A stretch of DNA of 64,000 nt from CAMLFJ01 sp035524955 (GTDB lineage Bacteria > Methylomirabilota > Methylomirabilia > Rokubacteriales > CSP1-6): positions 91,388-155,387 of the forward strand of contig DATLFG010000028.1 in NCBI GenBank assembly GCA_035524955.1. The letters are read 5' to 3'. Below the pieces are notes generated by a model. That model ran no database searches. It was given only the letters and a program-made list of their open reading frames with translations, and had not been told where the DNA came from. Of the stretch, positions 1 to 6,826 are shown piece after piece; positions within the stretch are counted from its first letter, which is position 1; each line of letters opens with the position of its first letter. Position numbers and translations under genes: made by a program.

Positions 1-91
1 CGTGGATCTCGCGGTCATCACCCGGGATGTCGATCGTGACCAGGAGACAGGGCTTACCTTCCTGCTGACACCGCGGGCAGATGACTTTCAA
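1..91 (-). CDS. Small CxxC protein, truncated by the window edge
   Basis: Reading the minus strand from a possible TTG at 91, the frame gives a peptide beginning MKVICPRCQQEGKPC and stays open to the edge. The CPRC pair followed by another Cys suggests a small zinc-ribbon protein. The frame is also open further upstream, so the start is uncertain, and only about 30 residues are visible. Function is unknown. The Cys spacing is the only reason to call it coding. Confidence 0.35.
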   Translation of the reverse strand, partial: MKVICPRCQQEGKPCLLVTIDIPGDDREIH

Positions 92-472
92 GGCGGTCGT
101 TACTCGGCAAAGTCGGTGCCACCCCGCCGCTGCGCCTGTCGCGCCGAGCGCCGGGCGCTCGCCTCCTGACGCCCGATCCGACCCGGCATCTCGAGCACGA
201 CACGATGTGAGCCCCATCAGACACTTACGCCAGGCCGATGGACATCGAGCTTCAGGCGATATCCATTGACCAGGGCAATCCCGCATTCCGTGCGCACGGC
301 GCCTCGACCCGGCGGATAGGAAGGCCTGCACCGAGCTTGGGCGCTCGCGCTCCCTGAGTAGGCAAGCGCCTTCCCATCCTTTGACAGCGCGCCACCGGGC
401 GGTCTCGCCAAGCCCCACCGCTTTGTGGTGGGGCGACTGCCTCGGAGGGAGGCACCCAGGCCGGCCGGACGA
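92..472. other. Gene-poor stretch with one strong hairpin
   Basis: I see no convincing gene here; the short open frames lack family features. The one clear structure is a perfect 8-bp hairpin, GCCCCACC at 412-419 and GGTGGGGC at 427-434, with a 7-nt loop. It lies just downstream of the minus-strand response regulator. It could help end that transcript, although no U-run follows it. Confidence 0.4.
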
Positions 473-862
473 CTAGCGCGGGCGGGAGAAAGGCGAGCGA
501 TACTCGAGCCGCTCGCGGACCTTGTTCAGCAGCCGCTCCACCGTGAAGGGTTTGGCCAGGAAGGCATCCACCGGAATGAGCACACCGGCGTCGCTGATCA
601 CCTCGGCGGCTCTCCCGGACATGAAGATCGCCCTGGCGTCCGGGCGCGCGATGATGAACCGGTCCGCCAGCTCTTTGCCGTTGATGCCCGGCATCATGAT
701 ATCGGTGAGCAGTATGTGGATAGCGCCCTGGTGTTCGTCCGCGACGCGGAGCGCCTGCTCGCCGTCCTCGGCCTCGAGCACCCGATACCCGGCCCCCAGC
801 AGGATGTCTCGCGCCAAGGTCCGGACCTGTGCTTCGTCGTCGACCACCAGGATGGTCTCCAT
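473..862 (-). CDS. Stand-alone response regulator receiver protein
   Basis: This 129-residue protein is a single CheY-like receiver domain with no output domain. It opens METILVVDDEAQVR, giving the acidic pair. The phosphoacceptor Asp lies in LLTDIMMPG near residue 54, a Ser in FMSGRA fills the Thr/Ser position, and the Lys is in LAKPF. All the residues expected for phosphorylation are present. The sequence resembles the receiver that ends hybrid histidine kinases, so it may serve a kinase elsewhere; none is adjacent. Its target cannot be inferred. Confidence 0.9.
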   Translation of the reverse strand: METILVVDDEAQVRTLARDILLGAGYRVLEAEDGEQALRVADEHQGAIHILLTDIMMPGINGKELADRFIIARPDARAIFMSGRAAEVISDAGVLIPVDAFLAKPFTVERLLNKVRERLEYRSPFSRPR

Positions 863-971
863 CAGCCGCCCTATTCTACCTCCGCCGCCCGGGTTTTGGC
901 GCTCGCCTCGTCGGCGTCACGTCTGTTCATCAACGCCCGAGGCCCCTCGCCGGTTCCCGCGGGCCGTCGTC

Positions 972-1001
972 TTGACACGTGAAGGGGTCCAGACCTAGAG
1001 T
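972..1001 (+). promoter_or_regulatory. Likely sigma-70 promoter
   Basis: A perfect TTGACA at 972-977 is followed after 18 nt by TAGAGT at 996-1001, a 4/6 match to the -10 consensus. The ATG of the next gene is at 1011, so transcription would begin within a few bases of the start codon. No Shine-Dalgarno sequence is visible. Confidence 0.5.
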
Positions 1002-1010
1002 CGACTCTGC

Positions 1011-1337
1011 ATGAGAAAGTGGATCGGCGCCCTGAGTCTAGTCTGGCTCCTCTGGTCCGACTTGTCCGTAATCGTGAAGGACAACCCGCTCGACACCATC
1101 GTGCTGCGCTGGCTGGCCCGCGTCCCGCGGCTTCAGACCGACCGCATCATCGCTGGCCGCTACCCGACCGGCGAGGAGTGCAGGGCCGCCCTGGAGCGCC
1201 ACCTCGGCACGGTGAAGGCGATCAACGACAGCTGGTCGGGACACGCCTTCGAGCGCGAGGACGACATGGGAACGATCCACTACTACCCCGACGGCATCAT
1301 CTACGCCCGCGCCGCCCTCCGCTGCACGGAACAGTAA
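1011..1337 (+). CDS. Hypothetical protein with an N-terminal hydrophobic segment
   Basis: This 108-residue protein has a hydrophobic stretch at about residues 4-23 (WIGALSLVWLLWSDLSVIV) that could be a signal peptide or anchor. A polar region follows, with Cys near residues 59 and 105. I do not recognise a family. The short gap to the promoter-like TTGACA...TAGAGT suggests a leaderless or nearly leaderless message. It converges on the next gene with only 2 bp between them. Confidence 0.6.
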   Translation: MRKWIGALSLVWLLWSDLSVIVKDNPLDTIVLRWLARVPRLQTDRIIAGRYPTGEECRAALERHLGTVKAINDSWSGHAFEREDDMGTIHYYPDGIIYARAALRCTEQ

Positions 1338-1339
1338 GC

Positions 1340-2131
1340 TCAGCGGCTGCTCGGGGTCCGGTTCGGAGAGGCCGCGGGCGTCTCGAGGCGAGCCGGGAGG
1401 CCGGAGTCCCCGGCTCCGCCTTCGAGCACGTCCATCAGCCAGGGCACGGTGATCACCACCACGATCGCCAGCACGATCAGAAGCAGGGTCGCGCGGAACC
1501 AGCCCGTCACGAAGATACTGGGCGTCTCCTCGTAGGCCTCGGCGTCCCCGCGCAGCAGGGCGAGCTCCGCTCGGAGCTGCTCCTGCTCGTCCTCCAGACT
1601 CTGCAACCGCGAGCGGAGCTGCCGGACCGTTCCCGCCAGGTCGCGGGCGGAGGCACGCGCCGGGCGGCGGTTCTCGGCTGGCGGATTCCGCTCGACCCTG
1701 GCCGGAAGCCGCCCACGGCGTGAGCTCGTGGTGGCGGGCGCCTCCCCTTCGGTATCACCACCGAGGGCGATCTGGCGACCCGGAACCGACTGCACGATGA
1801 TCTCCGAGCTGGCGTTCGCCTCGCCACCCCCTCGCGGCCGGCGGGCCGTCGGGCCCCCACCCTGTGCGGCGACCGCTTCGACCGGGCGCCCCATGGCCTC
1901 CAGAGCATCCCGAGATAGGCCCTGGATCCGGGCGAGCAGGCTCTTGACCGCACGTTCGGAGACCTGGTCGGCCAGGACCAGGCGACCCTGCTCGCCTCCG
2001 TTCTCCAGATAGGCCACCCAGTCCTTCCGGCTCCGCGTACCGTGCCAGGCGACCGTCAGCCCGCTGGCCTGCATGCGCTTGCGGCCCTCGATCTTCGCGA
2101 GGGGCTTCCTGGGAGCATCCATGGCGCCCAA
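1340..2131 (-). CDS. Tail-anchored coiled-coil protein, unknown function
   Basis: The 263-residue protein has a basic N-terminus, a low-complexity Arg/Gly-rich middle, and a probable coiled coil near residues 165-200 (RQLRSRLQSLEDEQEQLRAELALLRG). One transmembrane helix lies at about 213-232 (ATLLLIVLAIVVVITVPWLM), followed by a short Pro/Ser-rich tail. The layout suggests a membrane-anchored cytoplasmic protein. Starts at 2131 or 2122 (MDAPRKP) are both possible. No family is recognised. Confidence 0.65.
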   Translation of the reverse strand: MGAMDAPRKPLAKIEGRKRMQASGLTVAWHGTRSRKDWVAYLENGGEQGRLVLADQVSERAVKSLLARIQGLSRDALEAMGRPVEAVAAQGGGPTARRPRGGGEANASSEIIVQSVPGRQIALGGDTEGEAPATTSSRRGRLPARVERNPPAENRRPARASARDLAGTVRQLRSRLQSLEDEQEQLRAELALLRGDAEAYEETPSIFVTGWFRATLLLIVLAIVVVITVPWLMDVLEGGAGDSGLPARLETPAASPNRTPSSR

Positions 2132-2367
2132 GAGTACGATGGCGTCCGGGGGCTGACAAGGCCCTTCCCCTTCCCGGAAAACAGGGGTAAAAACGACATT
2201 GGTGTAATGTAAAACCTACCCATGCTGACACTTTCACCGCGGACGGGCCGCTGGTCACCCCCGCCTATAGTAGGAGATAGCCCCACGGCAACCACTTCGC
2301 GCTCTCTTTCCTGCCCGTGCCGCTGGCACATCCGTTGCGTCCTCTCCGTGCCCCGAAAGGACCGGAT

Positions 2368-3393
2368 ATGCCTTTGAGATCCCTCATGAGCATCCTGGCC
2401 GATGACCTGGCGGTGGACCTGGGGACCGCAAACACTCTCGTGTACGTGAGAGGGCACGGCATCGTCCTCAATGAGCCGTCGATCGTGGCCATGAAGGATG
2501 GCGTCGTCCTCGCCGCCGGCCACGAGGCCAAGGCCATGCTCGGCCGTGCCCCCGGCAGCATCTCGGTGGTCCGGCCCCTGCGCCACGGGGTCATCGCCGA
2601 CTTCGATTCCACCGAGAAGATGCTCGACTACTTCATCCGCAAGACCCATCAGCGGCGCAGCATCGTGCACCCGCGCGTCGTGGTCACGGTGCCGTCCGGG
2701 ATCACCCAGGTGGAGAAGCGGGCGGTGCGCCAGTCGGCCAAGCAGGCAGGCGCCCGTGAGGCCTATCTGATCGAAGAGCCCATCGCGGCGGCCCTCGGCG
2801 CGGGCCTCCCGGTCGCCGAACCCGGCGCGAACATGATCGTGGACATCGGCGGCGGCACCACCGAGGTCGCGGTGATGTCACTGTCCGGGATCGTCTACTG
2901 CAAGTCGGCGCGCATCGCGGGCGACGAGATGAACACCGCGGTCATCCAGCACATCCGCAAGAACTACAGCCTGCTCGTCGGCGAGCGCCACGCCGAGGAC
3001 ATCAAGCTGCGCCTGGGCTCCGCGTACCCCGTCGCGGGCGAGCACCTCACCATGGAGGTCAAGGGCCGCGACCTGATCGTCGGCATCCCCAAGACCATCC
3101 TGGTGACGGGCGAGGAGATCCGCGAGGCGCTGCGTGAGCCGATCATGGCCATCGTGAGCGCGGTGCACACGTGCCTCGAGCAGATCCCGCCCGAACTGGC
3201 CGCCGACATCGTGGACAAGGGCATCGTGCTGTCCGGCGGCGGCGCCCTCCTCCGCGGGATCGACCTGCTGCTGCACGAGCAAACCGGCCTGCCGATCCGC
3301 GTGAGCGACGACCCGCTGACATGCGTCGTGCGTGGGGCCGGGGCGCTGCTGGACGACGTCAAGCTTCTCGCTCGCGTCGCGCTGCCTTCGTAG
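2368..3393 (+). CDS. mreB: Rod shape-determining actin homologue MreB
   Basis: MreB forms ATP-dependent filaments under the inner membrane that guide lateral wall synthesis. The protein shows DLAVDLGTANTLVYV (phosphate 1 loop), VVTVPSGITQVEKRAV, IEEPIAAALGAGLPV, MIVDIGGGTTEVAVMS (phosphate 2) and VLSGGGALLRGID (adenosine motif). From the ATG at 2368 it is 341 residues, close to the usual length, and that ATG has a GAAAGGA ribosome site. An upstream in-frame ATG at 2317 would add 17 unconserved residues. No mreC, mreD or rodA follows, so this copy stands apart from the usual operon. Confidence 0.95.
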   Translation: MPLRSLMSILADDLAVDLGTANTLVYVRGHGIVLNEPSIVAMKDGVVLAAGHEAKAMLGRAPGSISVVRPLRHGVIADFDSTEKMLDYFIRKTHQRRSIVHPRVVVTVPSGITQVEKRAVRQSAKQAGAREAYLIEEPIAAALGAGLPVAEPGANMIVDIGGGTTEVAVMSLSGIVYCKSARIAGDEMNTAVIQHIRKNYSLLVGERHAEDIKLRLGSAYPVAGEHLTMEVKGRDLIVGIPKTILVTGEEIREALREPIMAIVSAVHTCLEQIPPELAADIVDKGIVLSGGGALLRGIDLLLHEQTGLPIRVSDDPLTCVVRGAGALLDDVKLLARVALPS

Positions 3394-3561
3394 GAGGGCT
3401 ACCGGGGAAGCGCAGAACGACATCGGCCTTCCTCCCCGCTCGGGGCGGGCCGGGACGGGTCGGCCATGTCGCGGGGGCCGAGGGTATCGCAGCCGGCCGC
3501 GCGACCCTATACTCTCGGACGAGCCGGTTACTCCACGCACCGCCACCCACTGGAGGCCCTC

Positions 3562-4851
3562 ATGAAGGGCGTGACCCTGCCGACCGAGACCGTGTTCGTG
3601 ATGGAAAACTCGCCGATCAAGTTCGGGCTGGGCGCCATGGACGAGATCGGGTTCGACGCCAGCCGTCTGGGCATCCGCAAGGCGCTGATCTTCACCGATC
3701 GCCACATCTCCGAGCTGGGCCTGCCCGAGCGCGTGCGCGCCCTTCTCGAAGAGCAGGGCGTGAAGGCCGACGTCTGGGACGGCGTGGAGGTGGAGCCCAC
3801 CGACCGCTCCATGGAGGAGGCGGGCGAGTATGCGCGAAGCAAGGACTTCGATGGACTGATCGCGGTGGGCGGCGGCAGCACGATCGACACGTGCAAGGCC
3901 GCCAATCTCCTCACCTGCTATCCGGCGCCGCTGCTCGACTACATCAACAAGCCGGTCGGGAAGGGCGTAGCGGTGCCCGGCCCGGTGCGGCCGCTCATCG
4001 CGGTGCCCACCACCGCAGGGACCGGCAGCGAGACCACCGCGGTCGCGGTTACGCACATCGTGGACCAGAACGTCAAGGCGGGCGTCTCTCACCGCCTGCT
4101 GCGTCCCGCGCTGGGTGTGGTGGATCCGCTCAACACGCTCACCGTCCCGCCCGAGGTGACCGCGGCGGCGGGCGCGGACATCCTCACCCACGCCATCGAG
4201 TCCTACACCACGCGACCCTACAACGCGCGCACCAAGCATCACCCGCCCGACCGGCCCGCCTACATCGGCGCGAATCCGGCCAGCGACATCTGGTGCGAGA
4301 AGGCGATGGAGTACGCGTCCCGGTATCTGCGGCGCGCCGTCCTCAACGGCCTCGACGTCGAGGCACGCCTGCACCTGGCCCTGGCCGCCAACTACGCGGG
4401 CATCGGCTTCGGCAACGCGGGCGTGCACATTCCTCACGCGGTGGCCTACCCCATCGCGGGCCTGGTGCGCGACTACGTCCCCAGCGGCTACCGCACCCGG
4501 CACCCGCTCGTGCCGCACGGCATGTCGGTGATCCTCACCGCGCCCGCCGCCTTCCGCTTCACCTACACCAGCGCGCCCGAGCGGCACTTGCGCGCGGCCG
4601 AGCTGCTGGGATGGCCGGTGGCCGATCTCAACGAGGCGGAGCGGCGCGAGGCGCTCCCGCGGGCGCTGCTCTCTCTCATGGCCGACATCGGCATCCCCAA
4701 CGGGCTCACCGCGGTCGGCTATACCGAGCGCGATCTCCCCGCGCTCATCGAGGGCACGCTGCGCCAGCCGCGCCTCCTCTCAGGCGCACCCCGCCACGTG
4801 GGCGCCGCCGAGCTCGACCTGATCCTCCGAGACGCGATGCGCTACTGGTAA
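3562..4851 (+). CDS. Iron-containing alcohol dehydrogenase, hydroxyacid-oxoacid transhydrogenase type
   Basis: This 429-residue protein belongs to the group III Fe-dependent alcohol dehydrogenases. The opening (ETVFVMENSPIKFGLGAMDEIG) and overall layout match the hydroxyacid-oxoacid transhydrogenase (ADHFE1) branch, which couples 4-hydroxybutyrate oxidation to 2-oxoglutarate reduction. NAD-binding GGGSTIDTCKAAN and GTGSETTAVAVTH are visible. Metal ligands are expected in GADILTHAIESY and NAGVHIPHAVAYP and at VPHGMSV. The ATG at 3562 has TGGAGG upstream; an earlier frame from 3466 is low-complexity. A TATACT at 3508-3513 could be a -10 box. The exact substrate is inferred. Confidence 0.88.
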   Translation: MKGVTLPTETVFVMENSPIKFGLGAMDEIGFDASRLGIRKALIFTDRHISELGLPERVRALLEEQGVKADVWDGVEVEPTDRSMEEAGEYARSKDFDGLIAVGGGSTIDTCKAANLLTCYPAPLLDYINKPVGKGVAVPGPVRPLIAVPTTAGTGSETTAVAVTHIVDQNVKAGVSHRLLRPALGVVDPLNTLTVPPEVTAAAGADILTHAIESYTTRPYNARTKHHPPDRPAYIGANPASDIWCEKAMEYASRYLRRAVLNGLDVEARLHLALAANYAGIGFGNAGVHIPHAVAYPIAGLVRDYVPSGYRTRHPLVPHGMSVILTAPAAFRFTYTSAPERHLRAAELLGWPVADLNEAERREALPRALLSLMADIGIPNGLTAVGYTERDLPALIEGTLRQPRLLSGAPRHVGAAELDLILRDAMRYW

Positions 4852-4903
4852 CCCGGTGCCGATGACGTCCCTCTGCGAGTGCTCGGAACGCGTCCAAGTC
4901 TCC

Positions 4904-4980
4904 CTGTTCGAGCGCCGGCTTTCGCCGGCGCAACCCGATTCTGGGGGGTGGTTCGGAGGGGGCCGCCGGCGCCCCCTCCG
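4904..4980 (-). repeat. Two-hairpin intergenic repeat, copy A
   Basis: Two perfect hairpins lie side by side: GCGCCGGC/GCCGGCGC (4912-4931, 4-nt loop) and GGAGGGGGC/GCCCCCTCC (4955-4979). A C-rich linker containing a CCCCCCAGAAT-like stretch separates them. Read on the minus strand it matches the copies at 37347 and 43600. It sits between the 3' ends of two converging genes and may terminate transcription from both sides. Confidence 0.75.
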
Positions 4981-4981
4981 A

Positions 4982-6358
4982 TCATAGTTGCCCGGAGTCG
5001 CCCCAGTCGTCGAGGAGAGCGCGGTAAGCGGGGTCCTGGTAGCGATCCAGGTGGAAGGCGGGCGCGTAGTGCGGCAGCGGGCGCTCGGCGATGTAGTCGG
5101 CGAGCAGATCGGCAGCCCCATTCGACGACATCATCCCGTAGCCGGAGAGGCCGCCCAGGACGTAGGCGCCTTCGACGGGCAGCGGGCAGGACAGGAACCG
5201 GTTCTCCCGCGTCTTGGTGTAATAGCCTCCGTCCACGAAGCACTTCGGAAACCGCGACAGGTAGGCGGCGAGCCCGGGCAGTGGCCGCGTCAGGCCGCGC
5301 AGCACGATCTCCGCGTAGGCCGGATCGAACTCGATCGGGAAGCGCGCCTCCATCGGCTCGACGTCATAGGTCCACACTCCGAGCACCACCGGGCTGTCCC
5401 CACCGCCCTCGGGCCGCCCATGCACGCCGGCGGGCATCTCCACGAGCAAGTGCCGCAGCGATTCGGCCTCCCCGAGCTCCGCGCGCTCCTCGTCCGACCA
5501 CGGCAACCTCACCGGATCCGTCCAGATCATCATCGGTGCGTGCCGCGGCACGACTCCGAGCGTATCGTGGAAGGCGACCTTGGCGTGCCGCTCGCAGAAC
5601 ACGGGCAGGTCGACGCCGAGGAGCCGCCCCACGTCCTTGACGAAGGGCCCCGCCGCGATCACGAAGCGCGGCGTCCCGATCGTGCGCGTGCCGTCGCGCC
5701 CGCCCACCGCCACCCCGGTCACCCGCCCGCCCGTCGTTTCCACGCGCTCCACGCGCCCCTCAATCAGCCGCACGCCCTTCTCCCGTGCGCGCTCGAGCAT
5801 GCACATACCGAGCTGCTGGCCGCTGAACCACCCGCAGCGTCGCGCGTGCAGCAGCGCCACCGTGTCCGCGGCCAGGTATGGGAAGTGGCGGCGGATCAGG
5901 CCCGGGTCGGTGATGACGTCGGTGCCGATCGGCTGCGCCTCGTAGCCCGTGGCGGGGGCGGGCTCGTAGGTGTCCGCGGCCGAGCGATGCATGCGGACCG
6001 GCCCGGCCCCGAAGCCGGCCGCTTGCTCGGCGGCCCGTACGTAGCGGCCGATCTGGTCGGGCTGCGCGGTGGCGAAGAGATAGCCCCGCCGGTTCATCAG
6101 GAAGACGTTGCCGCTTGCGCGCGCGAGATCCTCCATCAGGTCGATGCTGCGGTTCATCAGGGCTACCATCGCGTCGCCGGGCCCCGGCCACCAGTTGCGG
6201 TAGGACTCGGCGGACTTGTCGCTGGTCAGCGACAGCGCGGGTCGCTCATCCACCAGCACAACCCCCCCGATACCGCGGCGGACCGCCAGGTGATACGCGG
6301 CGGCGATCCCGGCGATGCCTGCCCCGCAGATCACCACCTCGGCCGTCGCCCCGTTCAT
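4982..6358 (-). CDS. FAD-dependent oxidoreductase, DAO family
   Basis: The 458-residue protein begins MNGATAEVVICGAGIAGIAAAYHLA, the Rossmann dinucleotide-binding motif of D-amino-acid-oxidase-type flavoproteins. A second conserved block near the C-terminus (AYVLGGLSGYGMMSSNGAADLLADYI) matches the FAD-binding end of the sarcosine/glycine oxidase group. Family members oxidise amines or secondary amino acids; the substrate here is unknown. The start at 6358 puts the Rossmann motif at the N-terminus; the open frame upstream of it shows no similarity. It converges on the alcohol dehydrogenase across repeat copy A. Confidence 0.85.
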   Translation of the reverse strand: MNGATAEVVICGAGIAGIAAAYHLAVRRGIGGVVLVDERPALSLTSDKSAESYRNWWPGPGDAMVALMNRSIDLMEDLARASGNVFLMNRRGYLFATAQPDQIGRYVRAAEQAAGFGAGPVRMHRSAADTYEPAPATGYEAQPIGTDVITDPGLIRRHFPYLAADTVALLHARRCGWFSGQQLGMCMLERAREKGVRLIEGRVERVETTGGRVTGVAVGGRDGTRTIGTPRFVIAAGPFVKDVGRLLGVDLPVFCERHAKVAFHDTLGVVPRHAPMMIWTDPVRLPWSDEERAELGEAESLRHLLVEMPAGVHGRPEGGGDSPVVLGVWTYDVEPMEARFPIEFDPAYAEIVLRGLTRPLPGLAAYLSRFPKCFVDGGYYTKTRENRFLSCPLPVEGAYVLGGLSGYGMMSSNGAADLLADYIAERPLPHYAPAFHLDRYQDPAYRALLDDWGDSGQL

Positions 6359-6506
6359 CGCCTCCGACTCTACACGCTTTGACAGCCAGTCGACACTGTC
6401 AGCGTCACGACACGTATCTGAGGGTGCCCCACGCTCGTGATGTGGAGCCAACTCCCCGAAATATCGGGGCCCCGTGCCCAGGCACGCAGGTTGCTACACC
6501 CCCGGC

Positions 6507-6818
6507 ATGATCCCCACGAAGCACAACGACCGCCGCCGCCATCCGCGTACCGACGTCTCCTGGCTCGTCGTCGTGGAGGCCGGGCAGCGCCGCTTCCTGC
6601 TCCAGACGGTGGATATCTCGGCCCGCGGGGCGAAGGTGCGACCAAAGGAGCGGATCGATATCGGGACGCCCGCTCAACTCCGGTTCCGGCCCCCGGATGG
6701 GTCGCCGTTCAACGTGCCGGCACTCGTGTGGCGGGCGGACTCCGACGGTCTGGCCTTCCTCTTCATGGGGGATATCCAGGACCGCCTGCGCCGCTTTGGC
6801 CGCCTGCTCGCGGTCTAG
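6507..6818 (+). CDS. PilZ domain protein
   Basis: This 103-residue protein has RRRHPR near the start and, further on, VDISARGAKVRP. These are the RxxxR and D/NxSxxG motifs that bind cyclic di-GMP in PilZ domains. It contains nothing but this domain and so may act as a small c-di-GMP receptor through protein contacts. I chose the ATG at 6507 because it falls just before the basic motif. No diguanylate cyclase or phosphodiesterase is nearby, so the process controlled is unknown. Confidence 0.85.
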   Translation: MIPTKHNDRRRHPRTDVSWLVVVEAGQRRFLLQTVDISARGAKVRPKERIDIGTPAQLRFRPPDGSPFNVPALVWRADSDGLAFLFMGDIQDRLRRFGRLLAV

Positions 6819-6826
6819 CCGGCTCG

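Noticed and set aside
217..411. A 64-codon minus-strand frame in the left gap
   Set aside because: No ribosome site, no family similarity, and a strong hairpin just outside; too weak to call coding.
6379..6418. A TTGACA upstream of the PilZ gene
   Set aside because: No -10 element at an acceptable distance; the match is probably chance.
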